Below, in pieces: positions 1 through 7,215 of a DNA stretch of 36,009 bases (within the stretch, counting starts at the first letter, position 1; every line of letters starts with the position of its first letter). This DNA is from Prevotella sp. (GTDB lineage: Bacteria > Bacteroidota > Bacteroidia > Bacteroidales > Bacteroidaceae). Both the position numbers and the translations under genes were made by a program. The stretch spans positions 1-36,009 of the forward strand of contig JAFTGB010000007.1 of the NCBI GenBank assembly GCA_017458125.1. The letters run 5' to 3'. The notes under the pieces were generated by a model. That model had not been told where the DNA came from and did no database searches. It saw only the letters and a program-made list of their open reading frames with translations.

Positions 1-1248
1 GCTGACATGAAGCAGGAGGCCAAGAACTGGGAGTACCTGGTGAAGGAAGTGAAGTCTAAGCAGGACCTCGTTGACATCCGCTCGAACGTCAAGAACTCTC
101 AGTTCGCTCAGCCGCTGTTCGAGTTCTCTGGCGCTTGCTCTGGTTGCGGTGAGACTCCTTACGTGAAACTCATCTCTCAGCTCTTCGGTGACCGTCAGAT
201 GATTGCCAACGCTACAGGTTGTTCTTCTATCTACTCCGCTTCTATCCCCTCGACTCCTTACACGAAGAACGAGAAGGGTCAGGGCCCAGTCTTCAACAAC
301 TCCCTGTTCGAGGATTTCTGCGAGTTTGGTCTCGGTATGGCCCTCGGTAACAAGAAGATGAAGGAGCGCGTGGCCAAACTCCTCCAGGAAGCCGCCGTGT
401 CCGAGGGTTCTCCCGAGGAATTCAAGGCTCTCGCCGAGGAGTGGATTGCCAACAAGGACGACGCTGACAAGACCAAGGAAATCGCTCCAAAGCTCCGCGC
501 CTGCATCGCAGCCGGCGCCGAGAAGGGCTGTCCCATCTGCACCGAGCTCAAGACCCTCGACCACTATCTGGTGAAGCGCTCACAGTGGATCATCGGTGGT
601 GACGGTGCCTCTTATGACATCGGTTACGGCGGTCTCGACCACGTGATTGCTTCTGGCGAAGATGTAAATATCCTCGTGCTCGATACTGAGGTTTACTCTA
701 ACACTGGTGGTCAGGCCTCCAAGGCTACTCCGCTCGGTGCCATCGCTCAGTTCGCTGCCCAGGGTAAGCGCATCCGCAAGAAGGACCTCGGCATGATTGC
801 CACCACCTACGGCTACGTCTATGTCGCACAGATTGCTATGGGTGCTGACCACGCTCAGACCCTGAAGGCAATCCGCGAGGCCGAGGCTTGGCACGGACCT
901 TCCATCGTCATCGCCTACGCTCCATGTATCAACCACGGTCTGAAGGCCAAGGGCGGTATGGGCAAGAGCCAGGCCGAGGAGAAGAAGGCCGTTGAGTGCG
1001 GTTACTGGCACCTGTGGCGTTACAATCCCGCTCTGGCTGAGGAAGGCAAGAACCCGTTCAGCCTTGACTCCAAGGAACCCAACTGGGCAAACTTCCACGA
1101 CTTCCTGCTCGGCGAGGTCCGTTACCTCTCCGTCAAGAAGGCCTACCCCAACGAGGCCGAGGAACTCTTCGCCGAGGCCCAGAAGATGGCTCAGCTCCGC
1201 TACAAGACCTACGTCCGCAAGCAGGCCGAGGACTGGAGCAACGAGTAA
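1..1248 (+). CDS. nifJ: Pyruvate:ferredoxin (flavodoxin) oxidoreductase, C-terminal part (5' end outside window)
   Basis: The reading frame is open from base 1, so this is the C-terminal ~415 residues of a much larger protein. The enzyme oxidises pyruvate with CoA to acetyl-CoA and CO2 and passes electrons to ferredoxin; it is cytoplasmic and central to anaerobic energy metabolism. What is present is the thiamine-diphosphate domain. It shows the cluster-binding segment SGACSGCGETPY, the further cysteines in ATGCSS and APCINHG, the GDGASYDIGYGG segment and the NTGGQASKATP loop that closes the ThDP motif. These cysteines fit the ligands of the proximal 4Fe-4S cluster known in this family. The C-terminus (LRYKTYVRKQAEDW) is intact. 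The gene converges on the minus-strand unit that ends at 1348, with a bidirectional terminator between them. Function is certain; only the start is missing. Confidence 0.97.
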   Translation, partial: ADMKQEAKNWEYLVKEVKSKQDLVDIRSNVKNSQFAQPLFEFSGACSGCGETPYVKLISQLFGDRQMIANATGCSSIYSASIPSTPYTKNEKGQGPVFNNSLFEDFCEFGLGMALGNKKMKERVAKLLQEAAVSEGSPEEFKALAEEWIANKDDADKTKEIAPKLRACIAAGAEKGCPICTELKTLDHYLVKRSQWIIGGDGASYDIGYGGLDHVIASGEDVNILVLDTEVYSNTGGQASKATPLGAIAQFAAQGKRIRKKDLGMIATTYGYVYVAQIAMGADHAQTLKAIREAEAWHGPSIVIAYAPCINHGLKAKGGMGKSQAEEKKAVECGYWHLWRYNPALAEEGKNPFSLDSKEPNWANFHDFLLGEVRYLSVKKAYPNEAEELFAEAQKMAQLRYKTYVRKQAEDWSNE

Positions 1249-1264
1249 AAATCTATGACTAGTT

Positions 1265-1288
1265 GTAGGGGATTCCCCTATCCCCTAC
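1265..1288. other. Perfect inverted repeat downstream of nifJ
   Basis: GTAGGGGAT at 1265-1273 is a perfect inverted copy of ATCCCCTAC at 1280-1288, with a 6-nt loop. It lies 16 nt after the nifJ stop. No T-tract follows directly, so it is more likely a 3'-end stabilising hairpin or pause structure ahead of the terminator at 1298-1333 than a terminator on its own. Confidence 0.6.
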
Positions 1289-1297
1289 TCTATAATG

Positions 1298-1333
1298 AAA
1301 AGAGGGTGTGTCAAAATAGGCACATCCTCTTTT
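1298..1333. terminator. Bidirectional intrinsic terminator between nifJ and the minus-strand unit
   Basis: AAAAGAGGGTGTG (1298-1310) pairs with CACATCCTCTTTT (1321-1333), with a single G-T wobble and a 10-nt loop. The A-run and T-run flanking the stem give a U-tract in either direction. It sits between the convergent nifJ end (1248) and the end of the pRiA4b-like gene (1348), so it can serve both. Confidence 0.85.
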
Positions 1334-1347
1334 CTTATACTTTCAAA

Positions 1348-2271
1348 TTACATTTCTTCCTTGATTTCAAGCCAAAGAGCCTCTACGTCATCTTGTAGCC
1401 ATTCAAGGTCGCAGTCTTCTGGGTCATAACCTTTGGGAATGTCGTACCATTCCAGACGTTCTTTTTCTTCGGCAGATTTCCTCTTCTTTTTGTTCAATTC
1501 GAGGAGTTCAGCATATCCCCATACACCACCACAGTCTTCAGGAGGGCATTCGCCGTGTGCTTTCAGTAACTTGATAACAGGTTCCTCATTGGGGGCATAG
1601 TCTCGAGCGCCCTTTACCCAAAGGTCATGTTCCCAAGAATCGCCAAAGTCGTATTCAAACTTCAGACGTTCCCCCTTGACTTTTGGTCGAGCCTGCTCTT
1701 GCTCGGCAGAACCGATGCTTACATCGTTCTGTCCTCGCTTACTCGCAGCCTTTGGCTGCAGCGCCATCTCCAAACTTATCTTTTCGCTATTCTTGTGTTC
1801 AGAACGGGAGAAGAAGCCGAAGAAGCTGCTTTCCTGTTCCTTTAATTGCCGAGAGTTGACAAAGAACACATTGTTTTTCCCCTTGAACTGATACAGGTGT
1901 TCATGCTTCCATCCCATTGCATCAATCAGCACAAAGGCCAGCAACTCCAATGTAATATTTGACGGAACGACGAGTTCGCGCCAGATATTGACGGGAGCAT
2001 TGTTTAACTTGATGCGAATATGAAACTCTCGCTTTGGTGTGCCTATAAACTTTTGCTTGGGCAATTTCAAGCCAAGCAGATAATCTTCATCCTCGAATCC
2101 ATTATTGTCATCCAAGTCTTCTTCATCATCACTCTCAAATTCTTGAGTTGTTTCATCATCCATGTCAATCCCCAACTCATTTTGGAGTAAATTCATGAAA
2201 TCTTCGAATGACAAGGATTCAATATTCTTACCCTCCTTGTTCGACGGGTTTAACTTTTTCACTTTTGCCAT
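1348..2271 (-). CDS. Plasmid pRiA4b ORF-3-like family protein
   Basis: 307 residues. An acidic N-terminal tail of about 75 residues (many D/E) is followed by the family's core: RIKLNNAPVNIWRELVVPSN, then the AMGWKHEHLYQF stretch, then FEYDFGDSWEHDLWV and the C-terminal GECPPEDCGGVWGY and YDPEDCDLEWL motifs. These are the signature blocks of the pRiA4b ORF-3-like family, also found as passengers of plasmids and transposons; the molecular function is unknown. It is the last gene of the minus-strand unit, starting 12 nt after the stop of the SLOG/endonuclease-like gene. Between the HLYQF and EYDFGD blocks lies an unusually long spacer whose last ~30 residues are encoded by a palindromic repeat (1675-1765). 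Family assignment is firm, role unknown. Confidence 0.85.
   Translation of the reverse strand: MAKVKKLNPSNKEGKNIESLSFEDFMNLLQNELGIDMDDETTQEFESDDEEDLDDNNGFEDEDYLLGLKLPKQKFIGTPKREFHIRIKLNNAPVNIWRELVVPSNITLELLAFVLIDAMGWKHEHLYQFKGKNNVFFVNSRQLKEQESSFFGFFSRSEHKNSEKISLEMALQPKAASKRGQNDVSIGSAEQEQARPKVKGERLKFEYDFGDSWEHDLWVKGARDYAPNEEPVIKLLKAHGECPPEDCGGVWGYAELLELNKKKRKSAEEKERLEWYDIPKGYDPEDCDLEWLQDDVEALWLEIKEEM
1675..1765 (-). repeat. In-frame palindromic repeat element inside the pRiA4b-like gene (copy E1)
   Basis: Read on the minus strand, this stretch holds three consecutive hairpins: GCAGCC-AAA-GGCTGC; AGAACGATG-TAAG-CATCGGTTCT (one bulge); and CGAG-(10 nt)-CTCG. It ends CTCGACCAAAAGTCAAGGGG and encodes ...EQEQARPKVKG. 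The same 3' end and the same RPKVKG peptide occur in an unrelated gene, glycerate kinase (25160-25231), and a weaker match occurs at 8473-8556. The exact 5' boundary is uncertain. It looks like a small repeat tolerated as an in-frame insertion just upstream of the conserved FEYDFGD motif. Confidence 0.65.
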
Positions 2272-2283
2272 TACATTTTACTT

Positions 2284-3564
2284 TCATTTTAGTTTGTTCA
2301 ATCTTGATGTTATTGCACCTTCATTTCTGCCAAATCTCTCACAAAGTTCTGAAATGCTTTTGCCTGAGGCGGATAATTGCAGAAGTCTGTCATCATCTTC
2401 TTTCGTCCATGGGCGATAGGCGTTAGGATGCTTGGCACGCTTTTCTTCCATTGTATATGCTTTCTGTTTATTGGAACTATCAGCAGGTATGAAGTCTGTG
2501 ATTTGGAATAGACTTTCTACTGATGGTCTAAGGAATTCTACGATGGACTTTGTATGAGAAAGGACTGACGGGACTTCGGACAGAGGGATAGTATAGAGTA
2601 ACTCAGGATTGGATGGTTCGCCTCCAACTCCTAATACAATAAAGACTGGTATGTTTCTTTCTATAGAGAAATGATTATAGATTGAGACCTTTCATTCCGG
2701 CAAAATGTCACGGCAGAGATCATGTGGAAGTTTTTCCCGCCATTTGCACTCGACAGCGAAGCCCTTACCTTGATAGTTGAAGACAAAGTCGGGATGACGA
2801 TTGCTTTCTGGACAGATGTCACCAAGTGTTTTATCACCCTGCCATTCTTTCAAGACAAAACCATTATCCTCATGGAGATTGAACAATTCCAAGACAAAGT
2901 CTTCGAACTCACGGCCTTTCAGGAACTCTTCGGGTTGGGTGATGGAACGGATACGGGTATAGATTGCCAAGTAGGTACGACGTAATTGTTTATGAATGGC
3001 ATGAATGCCCATGTCGGCATAATACATTCGCAAAAGCACTTTGTCTTGGGCTACAGTCCAACGTTCACGTTTTGTTTCTGGCTCTGCTGCTAACGAAACA
3101 GCCTTTTCATCTATAAGATTCCTAATACCTGTTCGCCCTGCTAATACAGAAAACACACTGCCATTCTTGTTGACATAGCCACAAACAACATGCTGACAAA
3201 TAGATAAGACATACTCGTTCCTCAGCCTAGGTGTCTGTCCCTTGCCTCGTGGTTCGTCTCGTTTCAACACGACGATGAGCATTCGGTTTGCCTTCAAAGC
3301 ATGCTCTATCTGAATGTTATTCACGTCTGTGAAACGATTCATTACAAACAGGACTGTTGGAATCTTAGCAACCAGCAGGGCTTTCAACACTTCTGATTCC
3401 ATTTCGGTAGAATTGAAACAGGCAACGCAATCATTTTCCGTCAGACTATCCGTCCATCGGAATATATAATCATACAAGTTGATAGGTGTATGCTTAGAAC
3501 AGAGAAATAGCGTTTTATCTCTGTTCATTAACCCTTGGTTACCTTTTGTTTTAATTATCTGCAT
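2284..3564 (-). pseudogene. SLOG/DprA-like + HTH + restriction-endonuclease-like + HTH protein, interrupted by one in-frame TGA
   Basis: The frame runs from 3564 to a TGA at 2692-2694 (290 residues) and then continues in the same frame for 135 more codons to a stop at 2284-2286. The continuation is clearly coding: it reads IYNHFSIERNIPVFIVLGVGG, ending in a Myb/HTH-like segment (PWTKEDDDRLLQL...GAITSRLNKLK). N-terminal ~130 residues resemble a Rossmann SLOG/DprA-like domain (LRNEYVLSICQHVVCGYV...GSVFSVLAGR). Residues ~165-210 form a first HTH (WTVAQDKVLLRMYY). Residues ~215-320 resemble a PD-(D/E)xK endonuclease core (HPDFVF...AVECKWR). The TGA interrupts this last domain, where TGG (Trp) would be a one-base change. 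A start at Met13 (3528), preceded by AAGGG, is an alternative. Nonsense mutation, sequencing error and recoding cannot be told apart here. Domain names rest on motif reading only. Confidence 0.7.
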
Positions 3565-3572
3565 AGGCTATA

Positions 3573-3926
3573 TCACTTAGGATTTACCGTCACAATCTCC
3601 CGCATCCGTTCCTTCAAGTCGCGAACATCTTCTAACAGATTCCAGACGGCATCTTCGGAGAGGACACCGCGCTTCAGGTCTTGCGACAGGAGGCCCTTTG
3701 AGTCGGCGGCGAAGTCGTGCTTCCACGCGTCGCTGCCATAGTAGTCGCTCAACTGGCGGAGGGCATCCTGTGCCTCGGCATACTCGTCGAGAGCCGCCGA
3801 GAGGCGCATCACGGCCTGCGACGCACGGTCAAGACTGCGCTCCATCTGCATGATTCGTTCTGTCTGCTCCGTCTGCGGGCTTCGTTCCGTCTGCCCCATG
3901 TGCGAATTTCCTTCTAAATGTTTCAT
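3573..3926 (-). CDS. DUF4298 family protein
   Basis: 117 residues, soluble and largely helical. The family signature is clear: ERIMQMERSLDRA near the N-terminus, then DYYGSDAWKHDFAADSKG and the strongly conserved DLKRGVLSEDAVWNLLED. Function of the family is unknown. It starts 4 nt after the lipocalin stop, suggesting translational coupling, and ends 8 nt before the SLOG/endonuclease-like gene. The first ~20 residues are encoded by an imperfect tandem repeat built on GCAGACGGA (GQTERSPQTEQTERIMQME), longer than the usual N-terminus of this family. An alternative start at 3899 has AGAAGGAAA upstream. Confidence 0.85.
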   Translation of the reverse strand: MKHLEGNSHMGQTERSPQTEQTERIMQMERSLDRASQAVMRLSAALDEYAEAQDALRQLSDYYGSDAWKHDFAADSKGLLSQDLKRGVLSEDAVWNLLEDVRDLKERMREIVTVNPK

Positions 3927-3930
3927 GGGC

Positions 3931-4431
3931 TTAGTCTTGTTTCACCCAAATCAGTTTGTCGGTGTCGTAGCCACGACTCTTGGCATCGCTGAGGATGGCG
4001 GTGCGGTCGCTGTCGGCGAGTTGCGGCGTGCGCGAGAGAATCCAGAGGTAGCCGTCGGAGCCGCTGCCGATGAGCATGTAGCGGTAGTCGGCATCGACGA
4101 GCATGACGCGATAGTCGGAGTAGAACGGGCCGAAGAAGGACACACGCAGCAGCGAAGGGATGTCGGTCAGTTTCGCCTTGCCCTTGGCCGTCTTGGGCTT
4201 GCCATTCTTGATGCCCGTGTTGATGACGTCGATGTTGCCATCGTCGCGGAGCACGTAGTTGGCCCTGGTCTGCGACATGCCGCGCTCGAAGAAATGGTCG
4301 AAGCGCGCCACCTCGTACCAACTGCCCAGGAAGCGGTCGAGGTCGAGTTCGCGCACCACCGAATTATCCACCGTCAGCCGACTGCCCGTCAGCCAACTGA
4401 GCATGCGCGTAAAAAATGCTGTTGTCTTCAT
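3931..4431 (-). CDS. blc: Lipocalin family protein, Blc-like
   Basis: 166 residues from ATG at 4431, the only start consistent with the upstream gene ending at 4437. The lipocalin GxW motif is at residues 36-46 (GSWYEVARFDH), followed by TRANYVLRDDGNIDVINTG and YRYMLIGSGSDGYLWILSRTP, the usual order of bacterial Blc-type lipocalins, which bind fatty acids or lysophospholipids. E. coli Blc is an outer-membrane lipoprotein; here I see no lipobox cysteine. The short hydrophobic N-terminus (AFFTRMLSWL) is a poor signal peptide, so location is uncertain. It lies 5 nt downstream of the flavoprotein gene in the same unit. Fold assignment is firm, ligand inferred from the family. Confidence 0.9.
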   Translation of the reverse strand: MKTTAFFTRMLSWLTGSRLTVDNSVVRELDLDRFLGSWYEVARFDHFFERGMSQTRANYVLRDDGNIDVINTGIKNGKPKTAKGKAKLTDIPSLLRVSFFGPFYSDYRVMLVDADYRYMLIGSGSDGYLWILSRTPQLADSDRTAILSDAKSRGYDTDKLIWVKQD

Positions 4432-4436
4432 GTGTC

Positions 4437-4982
4437 TTACAATGCTTTTAGAACGGCATCGGCCTCGGCTATGAGGTTCTTCTGGTCTTCGTCGGTCAGG
4501 ATGAGCGTGTCGGTGGTCCAACATTCGGGCTGGAGGGCGATGCCGGTCTGCAGGGGGAGGACTTCGGCCTTCAGGAATTCCAAGAGTTCGGTGAGTTTCT
4601 GACGGCAGTTGACGGTTGCGGCCTTGCCGCCGGCACCGCTGACGGCGACCTTCTTGCCGTTGATGCAAGTGGGCGTGGCGTAGTCCATCGGCTTGACGGG
4701 GCGCGACAGCCAGTCGAACAGGTTCTTCACGTGGCCGGGGTAACTGAAATTGTATTCGGGCGTGAAAATCCAGAGACCGTCGGCAACAGTGATTTCCTCA
4801 CGGACGCGAGCCACAGCGGCAGGAGCCGGAAACTCCTTGTCCTGATTCATCCACGGCAGGTCGGCATAGTCGAGATACTTTACCTCGGCCATCCCCTCTA
4901 ACAATGCCTCGGCCTTCTTGGCCAACTGTCGGTAGAACGACTTCTCGCGCAGCGAACCGACGATAAACAATACTTTCTTCAT
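4437..4982 (-). CDS. NAD(P)H-dependent FMN reductase-like flavoprotein
   Basis: 181 residues with the flavodoxin-like fold of the NADPH-dependent FMN/azo-reductase family. The N-terminal VGSLREKSFYRQLA is the phosphate-binding loop for FMN. TPEYNFSYPG at residues 74-83 is the hallmark FMN-contacting motif, and KNLFDWLSRP follows as expected. Cytoplasmic; expected to reduce FMN, quinones or similar acceptors with NAD(P)H, though the true substrate cannot be read from sequence. It starts 15 nt after the TfoX-like gene and is followed by the lipocalin after 5 nt. Confidence 0.9.
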   Translation of the reverse strand: MKKVLFIVGSLREKSFYRQLAKKAEALLEGMAEVKYLDYADLPWMNQDKEFPAPAAVARVREEITVADGLWIFTPEYNFSYPGHVKNLFDWLSRPVKPMDYATPTCINGKKVAVSGAGGKAATVNCRQKLTELLEFLKAEVLPLQTGIALQPECWTTDTLILTDEDQKNLIAEADAVLKAL

Positions 4983-4997
4983 AAGTCTTTAATTATG

Positions 4998-5354
4998 TTA
5001 CTTTTTTGATTTCTTGGGTTTCGGTTCAGGCAAGGCTTTGCAGGTCTCACGGACGAGGGCGGAGAGATAATCGCGGTCATCGACATCAGCGATGTAGAAG
5101 TACGGCTTCGCACCCTCGTAAGGCGGTTGCAAGTCGATGGTTCGGAGCAACGCCCTACCCGCCTCCGTCGGCTTGATATAGAGCCGGTCGTCACAGATGA
5201 GTCCGAAGATTTTCCCATCACAATAGATGCCGTAGTCGCCAAACATCTTCTTGGCGACAATCATTCCCGACGTTCCGTCGCCTACCCGTAGCCTTTCCCC
5301 TGCCCCACTACACTGGTCGACGATATACTGCACGAAGTCTGCGTTGCTTGCCAT
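4998..5354 (-). CDS. TfoX N-terminal domain-like protein
   Basis: 118 residues from ATG at 5354. MFGDYGIYCDGKIFGLICDDRLYIKPTEAGRAL is characteristic of the TfoX N-terminal domain family; the C-terminal TfoX domain is absent and the protein ends in a lysine-rich tail (PKPKKSKK). Enterobacterial TfoX/Sxy acts in competence regulation, but stand-alone N-domain proteins in Bacteroidetes have no known role. Just before KKMFGDYG is an extra segment, RLRVGDGTSGM, encoded by two small palindromes (5262-5294) and probably an insertion. First gene of the six-gene minus-strand unit; its promoter is at 5384-5392. Confidence 0.85.
   Translation of the reverse strand: MASNADFVQYIVDQCSGAGERLRVGDGTSGMIVAKKMFGDYGIYCDGKIFGLICDDRLYIKPTEAGRALLRTIDLQPPYEGAKPYFYIADVDDRDYLSALVRETCKALPEPKPKKSKK
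5262..5294 (-). repeat. Probable in-frame palindromic insertion in the TfoX-like gene (E4)
   Basis: On the minus strand this reads CTAC-GG-GTAG followed by CGACG-GAA-CGTCG, two back-to-back small palindromes encoding RLRVGDGTSGM. The segment interrupts the short link between the first helix and KKMFGDYG. Its sequence differs from the E1/E2 copies, so it would belong to another repeat family. The insertion is inferred from recollection of family spacing, not from an alignment. Confidence 0.4.
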
Positions 5355-5383
5355 AATCCTGCTCCGATTTGATTTAACTGAGG

Positions 5384-5392
5384 GCAAAGATA
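5384..5392 (-). promoter_or_regulatory. -7 promoter box for the TfoX-to-pRiA4b unit
   Basis: On the minus strand TATCTTTGC matches the Bacteroidetes -7 consensus TAnnTTTG exactly. It lies 30 nt upstream of the TfoX-like start, back to back with the plus-strand box at 5457-5465. Confidence 0.75.
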
Positions 5393-5456
5393 CAAAAATT
5401 CCGTCAATAATATATAAATAAGGAAGGAAAAAGATATAGTTTTCACAAAAAAACCT

Positions 5457-5465
5457 TAACTTTGC
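5457..5465 (+). promoter_or_regulatory. -7 promoter box for the zeta-like gene; near-leaderless
   Basis: TAACTTTGC fits the Bacteroidetes -7 box. The ATG chosen for the downstream gene is at 5474, only 8 nt beyond the box, so the transcript is predicted to have almost no 5' leader. The upstream in-frame TTG at 5462 overlaps the box and is rejected as a start. Confidence 0.65.
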
Positions 5466-5473
5466 CGCTGAAT

Positions 5474-6049
5474 ATGGACAAGAATCTATACATCATCAGC
5501 GGTTGTAATGGTGCTGGAAAAACAACAGCATCTTACACTGTCCTTCCCGAAATCCTTCATTGCAGGGAGTTCGTGAATGCAGATGAGATTGCCAAAGGAC
5601 TTTCGCCTTTCAACCCTGAGAGCGTTGCGATTGAGGCCGGACGACTGATGCTGAAACGCATTGATGAACTATTGGAGAAGGATGAGACTTTCTCCATTGA
5701 GACCACTCTTGCCACGAAATCATATATCAGTCTTGTTCGCAAAGCGCAGGCAAAGGGTTATAGCGTGAAAGTGTTGTTCTTCTGGCTGAACTCACCTGAA
5801 TTGGCTATGATGCGCGTTGCCGAACGAGTTGCTAATGGCGGTCATAATATTCCAGAAGAAATCATTAGAAGAAGATACGTTGCAGGCATCAGTAATCTGT
5901 TCAATCTGTTTGCAAAGGAAGTAGACTCGTGGGTGATTTTTGACAATAGTGAGAACCCTCGCAAACAGATTGCCTCTGGCGGTAAAAATGCCGAAACAAT
6001 GTTAGATGAAGAAATGTTGTACTCAATGATGCTGAGTTATGTCAAATAA
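5474..6049 (+). CDS. Zeta-toxin-like P-loop kinase (predicted ABC-type ATPase, COG4185-like)
   Basis: 191 residues from ATG at 5474. The N-terminus has a Walker A loop, GCNGAGKTTAS. It is followed by VNADEIAKGLSPFNPES and FSIETTLATKSY, the segments conserved in zeta-toxin-like and COG4185 kinases, and by the arginine-rich lid AERVANGGHNIPEEIIRRRYVAGISNLF. Epsilon/zeta toxins phosphorylate UDP-sugar peptidoglycan precursors; whether this relative does so is unknown. The last 11 nt overlap the next gene (61 residues), the tight arrangement seen in toxin-antitoxin pairs, here with the kinase first. Confidence 0.8.
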   Translation: MDKNLYIISGCNGAGKTTASYTVLPEILHCREFVNADEIAKGLSPFNPESVAIEAGRLMLKRIDELLEKDETFSIETTLATKSYISLVRKAQAKGYSVKVLFFWLNSPELAMMRVAERVANGGHNIPEEIIRRRYVAGISNLFNLFAKEVDSWVIFDNSENPRKQIASGGKNAETMLDEEMLYSMMLSYVK

Positions 6050-6224
6050 AGAAATACAAGAGTTTAATGAGAAATTGCGTCACGGATTGGAGATTGCAGA
6101 GAAGAAAATGCTTCATGAAAAAGCATTGAGAGGTCAGGACGTTGTCGTCAGTGGCGCAGACCATGTCATAAAACGTATTCCTGCAGCACAGGTTATTGCC
6201 GAAAACGCAATCTTTCAGGATTGA
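6039..6224 (+). CDS. Small partner of the zeta-like kinase, possible antitoxin
   Basis: 61 residues, starting inside the 3' end of the kinase gene (11-nt overlap, so translationally coupled). The sequence is highly charged and helical (EIQEFNEKLRHGLEIAEKKMLHEKALRGQD) and ends in VIKRIPAAQVIAENAIFQD. I recognise no named domain. Size, charge and overlap fit an antitoxin or cognate regulator; that role is inferred from context only. Confidence 0.7.
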   Translation: MSNKEIQEFNEKLRHGLEIAEKKMLHEKALRGQDVVVSGADHVIKRIPAAQVIAENAIFQD

Positions 6225-6296
6225 GTGGCTTTTGTTCCCTATGGCGAAGTATCAGAAGGAAGCAGTACTATTGTGCACGTTTTTAGCAGTATTGTT

Positions 6297-7211
6297 ATGA
6301 GACAACTGAGATACATGATTCTGTTCTTTGCCACGCTTGCCTTTGTGAATGCAGGGGCACAGTGGCAGGTGACTATCAAGGATAGTGTCACACAAGAGCC
6401 TGTACCCTACGTGAGTGCCTACTGGGGCCAAGGAACGGGAGGCTATTCTGACGAATCAGGTATTATCGTCTTGCCCGAAGGGACTGAACAGGTGCAGCTG
6501 TCGCATATCTGTTACGAAACCAAAAACATTTCTATGTCTGACTTTGGCAATCAGGTCGTTATACTCATTCCGAAAAACATCGTTCTTGACGAGGTCAATG
6601 TAAGTGCGAAGACACCGAAACGGACAAAGACACAGCGAATAGGACTGGTAAAAGAGAAAACGCAGACAGCGCACAGAGGCACCAACGGCTTTGAGATGGC
6701 GCTGTTTATTCCGTACGACAGCGCATGGACGGAAGCGCCCTATATCCACTCGATACTGGCAAGTCTTGACTATTCCACTCATTGGATGACGTTTACAACG
6801 ATTAAGTCTCCTATTTATGCCACACTCCGTTTTGACCTGCGCCTGCCAGACACCCAAACTGGAGCACCAAGAGACGAATCCCTGATTGACGGTGGAATAC
6901 TTTGCCCAAGCAACCAGAGAGTCGGAAAAGACGGTATCCGTCTCAACCATCCTATACCGTTTCCTAAGACAGGCATCTTCGTTGTCGTTGAATGGATAAG
7001 TACGGCATCCGTTTCCGAATCTCAAAGTCTCGTGCCTGCGCTTAATATGACACTCAATGCTGAGGGGAACAGAACTTGGAACAAGAAGTCTTTCCGTGGG
7101 ATGGATTGGATGCGAGAGCAGGATGAGCCGATTTATCACGAAGAATCAGCCGGCAATTTTTACAAAGGGAGAACGCCTACAGCCAAACTGGGGTTGGTAA
7201 TATCAAAATAA
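6297..7211 (+). CDS. Secreted protein with carboxypeptidase-regulatory-like (CarboxypepD_reg) domain
   Basis: 304 residues from ATG at 6297, chosen because a signal peptide follows at once (RYMILFFATLAFVNAGAQ, likely cleaved after GAQ). Residues ~20-105 form the beta-sandwich regulatory domain common at the N-terminus of Bacteroidetes envelope proteins: VTIKDSVTQEPVPYVSAYW...GGYSDESGIIVLPEG...VQLSHICYETK...VVILIPKNIVLDEVNVSA. The remaining ~190 residues I do not recognise; they look beta-rich. Its stop is 4 nt before the aspartyl protease gene, so both are probably co-transcribed and exported together. Confidence 0.75.
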   Translation: MRQLRYMILFFATLAFVNAGAQWQVTIKDSVTQEPVPYVSAYWGQGTGGYSDESGIIVLPEGTEQVQLSHICYETKNISMSDFGNQVVILIPKNIVLDEVNVSAKTPKRTKTQRIGLVKEKTQTAHRGTNGFEMALFIPYDSAWTEAPYIHSILASLDYSTHWMTFTTIKSPIYATLRFDLRLPDTQTGAPRDESLIDGGILCPSNQRVGKDGIRLNHPIPFPKTGIFVVVEWISTASVSESQSLVPALNMTLNAEGNRTWNKKSFRGMDWMREQDEPIYHEESAGNFYKGRTPTAKLGLVISK

Positions 7212-7215
7212 AAGA

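Noticed and set aside
5462-5473. TTG start for the zeta-like kinase
   Set aside because: It overlaps the -7 box, so it would not be in the transcript; ATG at 5474 fits the family start.
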